Shown piece after piece: positions 17,305 through 26,751 of a DNA stretch of 64,000 bases. Origin of the DNA: Paracoccus aurantiacus (lineage in GTDB: Bacteria > Pseudomonadota > Alphaproteobacteria > Rhodobacterales > Rhodobacteraceae); NCBI RefSeq assembly GCF_007993065.1, contig NZ_VOPL01000005.1:62001-126000 (forward strand), in the 5' to 3' direction. A program made the position numbers and the translations under genes. The first letter of the stretch is position 1. Each line of letters starts with the position of its first letter. A model generated the notes under the pieces. The model saw only the letters and a list, made by a program, of their open reading frames with translations. It was not told where the DNA came from and did not search any database.

Positions 17305-20300
17305 TGCACGGGCTGAGATTCAACCTGTCGGACTGGGCGCTGAAACATCGCAGCTTCGTCTGGTTCCTGCTGATCGTGTCGATGATCGCGGGGACGATTT
17401 CCTACATCAACCTCGGCCGCGAGGAGGACCCGAATTTTACCATCAAGGTCATGGTCATCAGCGCAGCCCTGCCGGGCGCGACCACGGACGAAACCCTCAA
17501 TCAGGTCACGAAACGGATAGAAAACAAGCTGGAGGAACTGGACGAGCTTGATTTCACCCGGTCCGTGACGATGCCCGGTCAGGCGATTGTCTATGTAGAG
17601 CTTGACCCGACAGTGCGCGGCGCGCGTGTCCCCGAGGTCTGGAAGCGCGTGCGCGACATGATGTCCGACATCCGGCCCGACTTCCCATCCGAATTTGCCG
17701 GTTTTCAGTTCAACGACAATTTCGGCGATGTGTTCGGCAATATCTATGCCTTCACGACCGACGGGTTCACCCCGCGCGAACTGCGCGACCGTGTGGACGA
17801 CATCCGCGATCTCGTGCAGGCGCTGCCTCTGGCCGGCAAGGTGGAACTGCTGGGCGAGCAGGACGAGAAGATTTATCTTGAATTCTCTCCGTCGCGGCTG
17901 GCAGCGCTTGGCCTTAACCAGGAAGAGGTCATGGCCACGTTGGCCAACCAGAACGCGATCGCGCCGTCAGGGGTCATTGAATCCGGGTCAGAACGGGTGC
18001 TGGTCCGCGTCGATGGAGAGTTCGACGATTCCAATGCGATTGCCGCGGTCAACCTGCGTGTGGGCGACCGCTTCTTCAACGTGACTGACGTCGCGACCGT
18101 GGTGCGCGGCTATGAAGACCCGCCCCAAAGCCTGTTCCGCTATAACGGCAAGCCTGCCATCGGACTGCAGATCGGGATGAAGGCTGGCGGCAATATTCTG
18201 GAATTCGGCGAGCAGGTGGACGCGCTCATGCATGGCGTCGCGGCCGATCTGCCCATCGGGATCGAAATGGCGAAATTCGCCGATCAACCGCATGTCGTTG
18301 ACGAGGCCGTCGGCCATTTCGTTCGCGCCCTGGTCGAGGCCGTGGTGATCGTTCTGATCGTCAGCTTCATCAGCCTCGGGCTGCGGGCAGGAATGGTCGT
18401 CACGATGACGATCCCGCTGGTGCTGGCAATCACCTTCGTCTTCCTGGATTATTTCGGCATTACCCTGCAAAGGATCTCGCTCGGCGCGCTGATTATCGCG
18501 CTTGGGCTGCTGGTCGATGACGCCATGATCGCCATCGAAACCATGATCTCGCGGCTGGAGCTGGGCGAGACGCTGACCGACGCGGCTTCATATGCATGGA
18601 CCTCCATCGCGTTTCCGATGCTGACCGGCACGCTGGTCACGGTGGCGGGCTTCATCCCCATCGGGCTGAACAGTTCCGCCGCGGGCGAATTCACGTTCTC
18701 GCTTTTCGTGGTCATCGCGGTATCGCTGCTGGTCAGCTGGGTCGTAGCGGTGCTGTTCGCGCCGCTTCTGGGTGTGACCTTCCTGCCCAAATCCATGAAA
18801 CACGACGCCGAAAAGACCGGCTGGCTGCGTCGCAGTTTTCACCGCGTCCTGCGGCTGGCGATGCGGTTCAAATGGATAACGATCGCGATCACGATGCTCG
18901 CCTTCGGGGCCTCGATCTATGGGATGCGCTTTGTCGAGCAGCAATTCTTCCCGACCTCCGACCGGCCAGAGATCCTTGTCGATATCGGCATGCGCCACAA
19001 TGCGTCGATCACGGCGACGCGCGACACGATGGATCAGCTTGAATCGCATCTGAAGGACGACCCGGATGTGCTGTTCTGGACGTCATATGTCGGGAATGGC
19101 GCGCCGCGTTTCGTGCTGGCGATGGACGTGCAGACGCCTGGCCCGCATGTCGGCCAGATCCTGATACAGACCCCGGATCTGGAGGCGCGCGACCGCGTGA
19201 AAGCCAAGCTGAACGAGATAGCGCCCCGTGATTTCTACGGTGCCGATATCTACGTCAAGAATCTGGAAATCGGGCCACCTGTCGGTAAGCCGGTCCAGTA
19301 TCGCGTTTCCGGCCCCGATATCGAGGCGACGCGCGATGCGGCGCGCGACCTTGCCGCCGTTCTGGCGACAGAACCGCGCCTTACCGACGTGGCGCTCGAC
19401 TGGAACGAGCCGGCGCGCGTCGTCCGCTTGCAGGTCAGTCAGGATCAGGCCCGCCGGCTTGGCATCAGTTCTTCCGATATCGCGGGCGCTCTCGCGACGA
19501 TGTTCTCGGGACGGACGGTCACGCAGTTGCGCGACGACGAATTCCTCATCGACGTGGTCAGTCGCGGTGACGCCGATGAGCGCAGCTCAATCGACACGTT
19601 GCGCAACCTTCAGCTGGCCACACCTAACGGCGCTATCCCGCTGGCGAGCCTTGCGCGTCTGGAATACGGGACCGAGCAGCCGCTTATCATGCAGCGTGAC
19701 GGCTTGCCGACGGTGACGGTAAAGGCGGCGATTGCCTCGGCCGATCAGCCTGCGACTTTGGTCAATGCGATGGCCGGCCGAATTGCGGAATTTGAAAAGA
19801 CGCTGCCCTCGTCGATCAAGATTGAGATCGGCGGCACGGTCGAAAGTTCCGCCGACAGTCAGGGCCCGATCGCGGCTGTTGTGCCTCTGATGCTTTTGAT
19901 TATGGCATTCCTGGTCATGGTTCAGATGCAAAGCTTCCGCCTGTCCGCGATTGTCATTGCGGCGGCACCGCTTGGCCTGATCGGGGTGGTCACGGTTCTG
20001 GCGGGATTCGGCGTGCCAATGGGCTTTGTCGCGATCCTTGGCATCCTGGCGCTTGCCGGCATTCTGATCCGCAACTCGATCATCCTTGTCCATGAGGTGC
20101 AGGTGCTGATCGAAAAGGGGCATGACCGCTGGTCGGCAGTTTACGAAGCCTCGGACAGCCGCGCGCGACCGATCCTGTTGACGGCCGCAGCCGCCAGCCT
20201 GGCGCTGATCCCGATTGCACGGCAGGTGTTCTGGGGGCCGATGGCCTATGCCATGATGGGCGGCATCATCGCGGGCACGCTGATTACGCTGCTGTTTGTC

Positions 20301-20360
20301 CCGGCACTGTATTGCGCTGTCTTCGGTGTGAAACCACCAAAGGATGATGGCGCAAACTGA
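17304..20360 (+). CDS. RND efflux pump, inner-membrane subunit
   Basis: Proton-driven exporter of about 1018 residues, the normal length for AcrB/MexB-type pumps. Two repeats each have one N-terminal helix, a large periplasmic loop and a bundle of helices. The proton-relay pair Asp405-Asp406 lies in the LLVDDAMIAIE helix, as in AcrB. The porter-domain segment SRLAALGLNQEEV is also typical. ATG at 17304 overlaps the adaptor stop (TGATG); GTG at 17301 is an equal alternative. No outer-membrane factor gene follows, so a TolC-like partner must be encoded elsewhere. The substrate is unknown. Confidence 0.95.
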   Translation: MHGLRFNLSDWALKHRSFVWFLLIVSMIAGTISYINLGREEDPNFTIKVMVISAALPGATTDETLNQVTKRIENKLEELDELDFTRSVTMPGQAIVYVELDPTVRGARVPEVWKRVRDMMSDIRPDFPSEFAGFQFNDNFGDVFGNIYAFTTDGFTPRELRDRVDDIRDLVQALPLAGKVELLGEQDEKIYLEFSPSRLAALGLNQEEVMATLANQNAIAPSGVIESGSERVLVRVDGEFDDSNAIAAVNLRVGDRFFNVTDVATVVRGYEDPPQSLFRYNGKPAIGLQIGMKAGGNILEFGEQVDALMHGVAADLPIGIEMAKFADQPHVVDEAVGHFVRALVEAVVIVLIVSFISLGLRAGMVVTMTIPLVLAITFVFLDYFGITLQRISLGALIIALGLLVDDAMIAIETMISRLELGETLTDAASYAWTSIAFPMLTGTLVTVAGFIPIGLNSSAAGEFTFSLFVVIAVSLLVSWVVAVLFAPLLGVTFLPKSMKHDAEKTGWLRRSFHRVLRLAMRFKWITIAITMLAFGASIYGMRFVEQQFFPTSDRPEILVDIGMRHNASITATRDTMDQLESHLKDDPDVLFWTSYVGNGAPRFVLAMDVQTPGPHVGQILIQTPDLEARDRVKAKLNEIAPRDFYGADIYVKNLEIGPPVGKPVQYRVSGPDIEATRDAARDLAAVLATEPRLTDVALDWNEPARVVRLQVSQDQARRLGISSSDIAGALATMFSGRTVTQLRDDEFLIDVVSRGDADERSSIDTLRNLQLATPNGAIPLASLARLEYGTEQPLIMQRDGLPTVTVKAAIASADQPATLVNAMAGRIAEFEKTLPSSIKIEIGGTVESSADSQGPIAAVVPLMLLIMAFLVMVQMQSFRLSAIVIAAAPLGLIGVVTVLAGFGVPMGFVAILGILALAGILIRNSIILVHEVQVLIEKGHDRWSAVYEASDSRARPILLTAAAASLALIPIARQVFWGPMAYAMMGGIIAGTLITLLFVPALYCAVFGVKPPKDDGAN

Positions 20361-20413
20361 TTGACGCCCCCGGTCCACCGCTTACACAGACGCCAGACAT
20401 GGCCGGAGGACCG

Positions 20414-22693
20414 ATGAGCGACAAGAAGCCCCGCACCGCCCGCATAACGCCTGAAGACGCGCTGTCCTATCATATGGAACCGCGTCCCGGAAAATTCGAT
20501 GTGGTTCCGTCGACCCCCATGGCGACGCAGCGCGACCTGTCGCTGGCCTATTCGCCCGGCGTCGCGGTTCCCGTGCAGGCCATCGCCGACCGGCCAGAGA
20601 CGGCTTATGATTACACAACCAAGGGCAATCTGGTCGCCGTCGTCTCGAACGGGACGGCAATCCTTGGTCTGGGCAATCTCGGCGCGCTTGCCTCGAAGCC
20701 GGTGATGGAAGGCAAGGCGGTGCTGTTCAAGCGCTTTGCCGATGTGAACGCCATAGATATCGAACTGGATACAGAAGACCCTGACGAAATCATTCAGGCC
20801 GTGCGTCTGATGGGACCGACCTTCGGCGGCGTGAACCTTGAGGATATCAAGGCACCAGAATGCTTCATCATCGAACAGCGCCTGAAAGAGGTGATGGACA
20901 TACCCGTTTTCCACGACGATCAGCACGGCACGGCGGTGATCTGTGCGGCGGGGCTGATAAATGCGCTGGAGCTTTCGGGCAAGCGGATCGAGGATGTACG
21001 CATCGTGCTGAACGGCGCGGGGGCTGCAGGGATTGCCTGTCTGGAACTGCTGAAGGCGATGGGCGCGCGGCACGATAACTGCATCATGTGCGACACCAAG
21101 GGCGTCATCTGGCAGGGCCGCACCGAGGGCATGAACCAGTGGAAATCCGCGCATGCCGCCGTCACCGATGCGCGCACGCTGGAAGAGGCGATGAAGGGCG
21201 CGGATGTCTTCCTTGGTGTGTCCGCGAAGGGCGCGGTGACGCAGGAAATGGTCGAAAGCATGGCGGAAAATCCGGTCATCTTCGCCATGGCCAATCCCGA
21301 TCCCGAAATCACCCCGGAAGACGCCCATGCCGTCCGCCCCGACGCGATCGTGGCGACGGGGCGCAGCGACTATCCCAATCAGGTAAATAACGTGCTGGGA
21401 TTTCCCTATCTGTTCCGTGGGGCCCTGGACATTCACGCCCGCGCCATAAATGACGAGATGAAGATTGCCTGCGCGCAGGCCCTTGCCGAACTCGCCCGCG
21501 AGGATGTACCCGACGAAGTTGCAGTGGCCTATGGCCGCAAGCTGCAGTTCGGTCGCGATTACATCATCCCGACACCGTTCGATCCGCGCCTGATCCATGT
21601 CATTCCGCCAGCCGTGGCAAAGGCGGGCATGGATACCGGCGTCGCCCGCCGCCCCATCATCGACATGGACGCCTATCGCCATGCGCTTCAGGCCCGGATG
21701 GACCCGACCGCTGCGATCCTGCAAGGCATCCATGCCCGCGCGCGGCAGAATCAGGCGCGCATGATCTTTGCGGAAGGTGACGATCCGCGCGTATTGCGGG
21801 CCGCCGTCGCATGGCAGCGCGGCGGCATGGGGTCGTCCATCGTCGTCGGCAAGGAAAGCGATGTGCGCGAGAAGCTGGAGGCGGCGGGCCTTGGCGATGC
21901 GGTTCGCGAGCTGACCGTGGTGAACGCGGCGAATACCCGAAATCTCGATGCCTATCACGACTTCCTTTATGCCCGTTTGCAGCGAAAAGGCGTGGACCGT
22001 GAGGATGCGCATAAAGAGGTCAATCGCGACCGCCATATCTTTGCTTCGCTGATGCTGGCGCATGGCCACGGCGACGGGCTTGTGACGGGTGCCACGCGCA
22101 AGAACGCCCATGTGCTTGCCCAGATTGCACAGGTTTTTGACGCGCGCCCGCAGGACGGTGCTGTTGGGATCACCGCCGTGCTGCACAAAGGCCGGATCGT
22201 GCTGATCGGTGACACGCTGGTCCATGAATGGCCCGAGGCCGACGATCTGGCCGATATCGCCATTCGCGGTGCGCATGTGGCACGTCATCTGGGTCTTGAA
22301 CCGCGCGTTGCCTTTCTGTCATTCTCGAATTTCGGCTATCCGGTCAGCGAACGGGCAGAGAAGATGGCCGAGGCGACGCATGTTCTCGATCAGCGCGGTG
22401 TCGATTTCGAATATGAGGGCGAGATGACCGTGGATGTTGCGCTGAACATGGAACAGGCGGCGAAATATCCCTTCTCGCGCCTGACCGGGCCTGCGAATGT
22501 GCTGGTGGTGCCGGCGCGGCATTCGGCGTCGATTTCAGTGAAGCTGATGCAGGAAATGGCTGGCGCGACGGTGATCGGGCCGATCCTCACCGGGGTCGAC
22601 AAGCCGATTCAGATCTGCTCGACCTCGTCCACGGTCAGCGACATTCTGAACATGGCGGCCATTGCGGCGGGGCGTCTGGGGCAGGTTCGCTAG
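20414..22693 (+). CDS. maeB: NADP-dependent malic enzyme with C-terminal phosphotransacetylase domain
   Basis: Oxidatively decarboxylates malate to pyruvate, giving NADPH. At 759 residues it has the MaeB architecture: an N-terminal malic domain ([12 protein letters not shown] and the [14 protein letters not shown] segment), an NAD(P)-binding domain ([26 protein letters not shown]), and a PTA-like domain from about residue 425 that in homologues is regulatory (acetyl-CoA responsive) rather than catalytic. ATG at 20414 follows GGAGG closely; an in-frame ATG at 20399 has no ribosome-binding site. It is convergent with the tusA-like gene, only nine bases apart. Confidence 0.95.
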   Translation: MSDKKPRTARITPEDALSYHMEPRPGKFDVVPSTPMATQRDLSLAYSPGVAVPVQAIADRPETAYDYTTKGNLVAVVSNGTAILGLGNLGALASKPVMEGKAVLFKRFADVNAIDIELDTEDPDEIIQAVRLMGPTFGGVNLEDIKAPECFIIEQRLKEVMDIPVFHDDQHGTAVICAAGLINALELSGKRIEDVRIVLNGAGAAGIACLELLKAMGARHDNCIMCDTKGVIWQGRTEGMNQWKSAHAAVTDARTLEEAMKGADVFLGVSAKGAVTQEMVESMAENPVIFAMANPDPEITPEDAHAVRPDAIVATGRSDYPNQVNNVLGFPYLFRGALDIHARAINDEMKIACAQALAELAREDVPDEVAVAYGRKLQFGRDYIIPTPFDPRLIHVIPPAVAKAGMDTGVARRPIIDMDAYRHALQARMDPTAAILQGIHARARQNQARMIFAEGDDPRVLRAAVAWQRGGMGSSIVVGKESDVREKLEAAGLGDAVRELTVVNAANTRNLDAYHDFLYARLQRKGVDREDAHKEVNRDRHIFASLMLAHGHGDGLVTGATRKNAHVLAQIAQVFDARPQDGAVGITAVLHKGRIVLIGDTLVHEWPEADDLADIAIRGAHVARHLGLEPRVAFLSFSNFGYPVSERAEKMAEATHVLDQRGVDFEYEGEMTVDVALNMEQAAKYPFSRLTGPANVLVVPARHSASISVKLMQEMAGATVIGPILTGVDKPIQICSTSSTVSDILNMAAIAAGRLGQVR

Positions 22694-22702
22694 CCGGTCC
22701 TG

Positions 22703-22948
22703 TCAGGCCGGGGCGCGGCAGGCAAACGGATCGCCGCGCATCACCTCGTAGCGGGTGGCGCCGTCCGCTTCGGTGACCGACAGCAGCGCATGCCCGCCCT
22801 CGGCGCAGAAATGCGGCACGTCCACGGCTGCCATCCTGTCCGTGGCAATCAACGTGACGCGGCTGCCGACGGGCTGCGACATCAGCACCTTGCGAAGCCG
22901 CAGGACGGGCAGGGGGCACAGCATCCCGCGCGCGTCGATTTCGGTCAT
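22703..22948 (-). CDS. TusA-family sulfur carrier
   Basis: An 81-residue protein with the TusA fold signature: Asp-Ala-Arg-Gly at residues 5-8 and the CPxP motif (Cys11), the cysteine that carries a persulfide in sulfur relay for tRNA thiolation, molybdenum cofactor or dissimilatory sulfur metabolism. ATG at 22948 is chosen because it gives the family N-terminus and overlaps the stop of the DUF2478 gene (ATGA). The coupling to DUF2478, a family often near molybdenum genes, suggests a role in molybdoenzyme maturation rather than canonical tRNA modification. That is inference; the partner sulfurtransferase is not in the window. Confidence 0.85.
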   Translation of the reverse strand: MTEIDARGMLCPLPVLRLRKVLMSQPVGSRVTLIATDRMAAVDVPHFCAEGGHALLSVTEADGATRYEVMRGDPFACRAPA

Positions 22949-23457
22949 GCGGCCCTTGCCTGCACGGCGTTGCGGCACCAGCCTTCCGCTTGGGCGGGCG
23001 ACAGCTTCACCGCCAGATCGCCCGCGAAAGCAACAAATTCCGCCTGCTGCTGTGGCGCGACCGAAATCAGCACAGGCAGGTCGCGGTCGAGCGCGTCGGC
23101 GATCACAGCGACCATGCCGCGGCCCATGATCTCTTGCTTGCCGTATTTGTTCACGACCACAAGTTTCGCATCCGGCAGCGTGTTCAGCACGCGCTGAGCG
23201 GCCGATTCCAGCGCCCCGGCATCCAGACGACAGCCGGTCGCGGACGGCCCGAGATTCTGCGAGATCACGACATCAGGTCCGGTATCGCCCAGAACCTGCA
23301 AGGTCATGTCGCAATGGCAGTCATCGACGCGGTCATTCGACTGGACCGCGCCGCGCACCGGCACGCCTGACGATTCCAGACGCAGCGCGATCTCTCGCAT
23401 CAGGCGATGCGCGCCGTCACCGCCGCCGGTTTCGGCCTGGTCCAGCCAGCCGAGCAT
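22945..23457 (-). CDS. DUF2478 family protein
   Basis: A 170-residue protein of unknown activity. It resembles DUF2478 members: an N-terminal LGWLDQ...RLMREIALRLESSGVPVRGAVQSN segment, a Cys/His pair in DDCHCDMTLQVL, SQNLGPSATGCRLDAGALE and the highly conserved VNKYGKQEIMGRGM. The family is often found beside molybdate transport or cofactor genes. ATG at 23457 shares its first base with the gcrA stop (TGATG), and its own stop overlaps the tusA-like start (ATGA), so the three genes form one translational unit. No catalytic mechanism can be assigned from the sequence. Confidence 0.75.
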   Translation of the reverse strand: MLGWLDQAETGGGDGAHRLMREIALRLESSGVPVRGAVQSNDRVDDCHCDMTLQVLGDTGPDVVISQNLGPSATGCRLDAGALESAAQRVLNTLPDAKLVVVNKYGKQEIMGRGMVAVIADALDRDLPVLISVAPQQQAEFVAFAGDLAVKLSPAQAEGWCRNAVQARAA

Positions 23458-24086
23458 CAGCGCCGCCGGTCGCGGCGCGAGCTCATCGGCTGGAAGGCAA
23501 CGCCGACATGGGCCTCGCAATAGGGTTTGCCGGCCTGGCTGGGCAGGCCGCAGAACCAGAATTTCTCGGTCGCCGGATCGCCGATCGGCCATTTGCAGGT
23601 CCGCTCAGTCAACTCCATCAGGGTCAGCTTGCGGGCCTTCTTTTCGACCTCGCGCACATTGGCAAGCGCTTCGGGGCTGATCTCGTTCGCCGACGGCTGC
23701 GGCGGCAGCGGCTGGCCCGCAGGCACGATGGGCCGGCGGTTCGAGAAGCCGGCCGGGGCACTGGGTTCAGCCGATTGGGTCGCAGGTTCTGGTTCTGTCG
23801 GGGCGGCGGGCTTGGCCTCGGCCTTCGCCGGCTCCGCCTTCTGGGCGGGTCTGGCCTTGGGCGCGGGCTTCGCCTTGCCTTCTGGCTTGGCGGGTTCTGG
23901 CGCGGCGGCAGCGGGCGTGGCTTCTGCCTCGGTCCCCTCGTCGCGGTTCGACAGGCCAAGCCGGTGGACCTTGCCGATCACCGCATTGCGCGTCACGCCG
24001 CCCAGTTCCTTCGCGATCTGGCTGGCGGACTGGCCTTCGGACCACATCCGCTTGAGCGTTTCGACACGTTCGTCGGTCCAGGACAT
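23457..24086 (-). CDS. gcrA: cell-cycle regulator GcrA
   Basis: Transcription factor of alphaproteobacteria that binds sigma-70 holoenzyme and activates promoters with methylated GANTC sites. The 209-residue protein has the family layout: an N-terminal helix-turn-helix (MSWTDERVETLKRMW...GVTRNAVIGKVHRLGL), a long Ala/Pro/Lys-rich linker (about residues 50-115), and a C-terminal sigma-interacting domain with conserved Cys and Trp residues (TCKWPIGDP, FWFCGLP, YCEAH). The linker is longer than in Caulobacter GcrA. It is the first gene of a coupled unit with DUF2478 and a TusA homologue. I saw no GANTC site in the short upstream intergenic stretch. Confidence 0.93.
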   Translation of the reverse strand: MSWTDERVETLKRMWSEGQSASQIAKELGGVTRNAVIGKVHRLGLSNRDEGTEAEATPAAAAPEPAKPEGKAKPAPKARPAQKAEPAKAEAKPAAPTEPEPATQSAEPSAPAGFSNRRPIVPAGQPLPPQPSANEISPEALANVREVEKKARKLTLMELTERTCKWPIGDPATEKFWFCGLPSQAGKPYCEAHVGVAFQPMSSRRDRRR

Positions 24087-24195
24087 TTCGGCCTTTCTGG
24101 CGGACGCTCCGCCGATCTTGCAATTTCAGACGTCCCCGGTCAAACCGGGAATGCCCAGAAATATCCTGCCCGTCCTGCCAATTCAAGAAGCCGCC

Positions 24196-25014
24196 ATGAC
24201 TGAATCTGACCAGATCACGCAACAACCCATGGGCGCGCGCCGCTTCGGTCGGGTCAACTGGCTGGGGCTATACACGCTTTCGCGCCGAGAGATCATGCGC
24301 TTCATGTCCGTCTGGCAGCAGACCGTCTTTGCGCCGCTGATGACGGCGGGGCTGTTCGTCATCGTGTTTTCGGTGGCGCTTGGCCGTGGCGATCGCGAGG
24401 TTATGGGCCTGCCCTATCTCGCCTTTCTCGGTCCCGGCATCCTGATGATGTCGGTGATCCAGAACAGCTTCGCGAACACGTCCTCCAGCATCATCGCGTC
24501 GAAAATGCAGGGCAACATCGTCGATACGCTGATGCCGCCGCTGTCTGGCGGGGAAATCCTTGCCGGCTACCTGATCGGCGCCGTGGCGCGGGCGGGGCTG
24601 GTCGCGGTCGTGATCGGCCTTGGCATGGCGCTGCTGATCCACCATTTCCCCGCGCACCCGCTGGTGGCACTGGCGTTCATCATCCTCGGGGCGCTGCTGA
24701 TGGGCGGTCTGGGGCTGGTCGGCGGCATTCTCGCGCAGAAATTCGATCAGATGGCGGCGATTTCGAACTTCATTGTGACGCCGCTGTCGTTCCTGTCCGG
24801 AACGTTCTATTCGATCGAGGCCCTGCCGCCGTTCTTCCGCGCGATCAGCCATATGAATCCGATCTTCTACCTGATCGACGGCGCGCGCTATGGCTTTACC
24901 GGCGTCAGCGACGCCAGCCCGGCCTTGGGCTTCGTCTTCTGCCTTGTCGTCGTCGCGGGCGTCTGCACGCTGGCATGGTGGCTGCTGCGCACCGGATACC
25001 GGCTGAAACCATGA
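24196..25014 (+). CDS. ABC-2 type transporter permease
   Basis: Membrane subunit (272 residues) of an ABC-2 exporter of the NodJ/YadH-like group. It has a cytoplasmic N-terminus with the amphipathic GLYTLSRREIMRFM stretch, six hydrophobic segments and the family signature in the second half (ISNFIVTPLSFLSGTFYSIEALP, then SHMNPIFYLIDGARYGFTG). Such permeases normally pair with an ATPase gene, but none is adjacent: gcrA is divergent and a VOC gene follows with an ATGA overlap. ATG at 24196 gives the natural N-terminus MTESDQITQQ; the long open frame upstream is the antisense of gcrA. Confidence 0.88.
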   Translation: MTESDQITQQPMGARRFGRVNWLGLYTLSRREIMRFMSVWQQTVFAPLMTAGLFVIVFSVALGRGDREVMGLPYLAFLGPGILMMSVIQNSFANTSSSIIASKMQGNIVDTLMPPLSGGEILAGYLIGAVARAGLVAVVIGLGMALLIHHFPAHPLVALAFIILGALLMGGLGLVGGILAQKFDQMAAISNFIVTPLSFLSGTFYSIEALPPFFRAISHMNPIFYLIDGARYGFTGVSDASPALGFVFCLVVVAGVCTLAWWLLRTGYRLKP

Positions 25015-25406
25015 GCCGGCTGGCCCTGATTACCCTTGTCATCGACGATTACGACCGCGCGATCGACTGGTTCCGCCGGGCGCTCGAATTCGATCTTGTC
25101 GAGGACAGCCCGTCCCTGACCGATGACGGCCGCCCGAAGCGTTGGGTGGTCGTGGCCCCGAAGGGCGGAGGCTGTGCCATTCTGCTGGCGCGTGCCGATG
25201 GACCACGACAGGAAAGCTTCATCGGCGACCAGACCGGCGGGCGCGTCGGCTTTTTTCTGCATTCCGATGACTATGACGCCGATCATGCGCGAATGCTGGC
25301 CGAAGGCGTGCATTTCGAGGAAACGCCGCGCGACACCGAATATGGCCGCGTTGCGAAATTCCGTGACCTCTGGGGCAATCGCTGGGATCTGTGGCAGCGA
25401 AAATAA
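25011..25406 (+). CDS. VOC (glyoxalase/bleomycin-resistance) family protein
   Basis: A 131-residue protein with two beta-alpha-beta-beta-beta modules of the vicinal-oxygen-chelate fold: LITLVIDDYDRAIDWFRRALEF at the start and VGFFLHSDDYDADHARMLAEGVHFEE in the second half, ending with FRDLWGNRWDLWQ. These small proteins may be metal-dependent lyases, dioxygenases or binding proteins; the substrate cannot be assigned. ATG at 25011 overlaps the permease stop (ATGA), implying co-expression with the upstream ABC-2 permease. Confidence 0.82.
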   Translation: MSRLALITLVIDDYDRAIDWFRRALEFDLVEDSPSLTDDGRPKRWVVVAPKGGGCAILLARADGPRQESFIGDQTGGRVGFFLHSDDYDADHARMLAEGVHFEETPRDTEYGRVAKFRDLWGNRWDLWQRK

Positions 25407-25515
25407 CACTTGCCGTCGCGGAAGATTTGCCCCAAGAAATCCGCATGATCGCACGGACCGCCCTTATTGCCCGTCCCCGACGCCGTTAAGGCGCGCGATC
25501 CCGCATGTCCGGCGG

Positions 25516-25544
25516 TTACACGGGCGCAATCCATCTGCTATTCC
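25516..25544 (+). promoter_or_regulatory. possible promoter of argD
   Basis: TTACAC at 25516-25521 and TATTCC at 25539-25544 are 17 bases apart, 29 bases before the argD ATG. The match to the sigma-70 consensus is only moderate. Confidence 0.3.
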
Positions 25545-25572
25545 GACCAAGGCCAGTTGAAGGAGCCTGTTC

Positions 25573-26751
25573 ATGTCCGAATTCCCCCATGTCCTGCCGA
25601 CCTATAACCGTGCGCCGCTGGCTTTCGAGCGTGGCGAGGGGGTCTGGGCGATTGCCCAGGACGGGACGCGATATCTGGATATGGGGGCGGGCATCGCGGT
25701 CAACGCGCTTGGCCATGCGAACCCCGATCTTGTCGCCGCGCTGACCGAACAGGCAGGCAAGATCTGGCATGTCTCGAACCTGTACAAGATTCCGCAGCAG
25801 GAAAAGCTGGCCGATCTGCTGGTCGAGAACACCTTTGCCGACACGGTCTTTTTCACCAATTCCGGGACCGAGGCAGCAGAGCTGGCGATCAAGATGGCGC
25901 GGAAATACTGGGACCATGAAGGCCAGCCCGAACGGGTCGAGATCCTGACCTTCGAAGGCGCGTTCCACGGCCGCTCCACTGGCGCAATCGCTGCGGCGGG
26001 ATCGGAAAAGATGGTCAAGGGCTTCGGGCCGCTGATGCCGGGCTTCCGGCAGCTTCCCTTCGGCGATATGGATGCGCTGCGTGCCGCGATCAGCGACAGG
26101 ACCTGTGCGGTGATGATCGAACCCATTCAGGGCGAAGGCGGCATCCGCCCGCTGCCCGATGCCGATCTGAAGGAAATCCGCGCGCTTTGCGATCAGACCG
26201 GCGCGCTGTTGATTCTGGATGAGGTGCAATGCGGTATGGGCCGCACTGGGCGCCTGTTCGCGCATGAATGGGCCGGCATTGCGCCCGATATCATGATGGT
26301 CGCGAAGGGCATCGGCGGGGGCTTCCCGCTGGGTGCCGTGCTGGCGACGCAGAAGGCGGCGTCGGGGATGGTCGCAGGGACGCATGGGTCGACCTATGGC
26401 GGCAATCCCTTGGGTTGCGCTGTGGGAGCGCGGGTCATGGAAATCGTCGCCGATCCCGATTTTCTCGCCGGGGTCAGCCGCAAGGGCGCGCTGATGCGGC
26501 AGAAACTGGAAGGGCTGGTCGCAGCCCATCCCGATGTCTTTGAATCGGTGCGCGGGCAGGGGCTGATGCTAGGGCTGAAATGCAGGATCGCGCCCGGCGA
26601 TCTGGTCAAGGCGGGCTATGACGCGCAAATCCTGACCGTCGCCGCTGCCGATAACGTGCTGCGGTTGCTGCCACCCCTCACCATCACTGATGAGGAAATC
26701 GCCGAGGCCGTCGACCGGCTGGACAAGGCCGCAGGGGCGCTTGATGGGTGA
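25573..26751 (+). CDS. argD: acetylornithine aminotransferase
   Basis: PLP-dependent transaminase converting N-acetylglutamate semialdehyde to N-acetylornithine in arginine synthesis, possibly also acting on succinyl-diaminopimelate. The 392 residues are the usual length. Seen: FFTNSGTEAAELAIKMARKY, the GAFHGR motif, DEVQCGMGRTG and the PLP-binding Lys at about residue 245 (VAKGIGGGFPLGA). ATG at 25573 follows AAGGAG. It is followed by a GNAT gene overlapping by eight bases and then argF, as in the argD-argF pairing common in Rhodobacteraceae. Confidence 0.95.
   Translation: MSEFPHVLPTYNRAPLAFERGEGVWAIAQDGTRYLDMGAGIAVNALGHANPDLVAALTEQAGKIWHVSNLYKIPQQEKLADLLVENTFADTVFFTNSGTEAAELAIKMARKYWDHEGQPERVEILTFEGAFHGRSTGAIAAAGSEKMVKGFGPLMPGFRQLPFGDMDALRAAISDRTCAVMIEPIQGEGGIRPLPDADLKEIRALCDQTGALLILDEVQCGMGRTGRLFAHEWAGIAPDIMMVAKGIGGGFPLGAVLATQKAASGMVAGTHGSTYGGNPLGCAVGARVMEIVADPDFLAGVSRKGALMRQKLEGLVAAHPDVFESVRGQGLMLGLKCRIAPGDLVKAGYDAQILTVAAADNVLRLLPPLTITDEEIAEAVDRLDKAAGALDG

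Noticed and set aside
20246..22288. Open frame of about 680 codons antisense to maeB
   Set aside because: No start signal or domain; maeB on the plus strand is clear.
23527..24195. N-terminal extension of the ABC-2 permease over the gcrA antisense
   Set aside because: The extension reads through gcrA in antisense; ATG 24196 gives a normal permease N-terminus.
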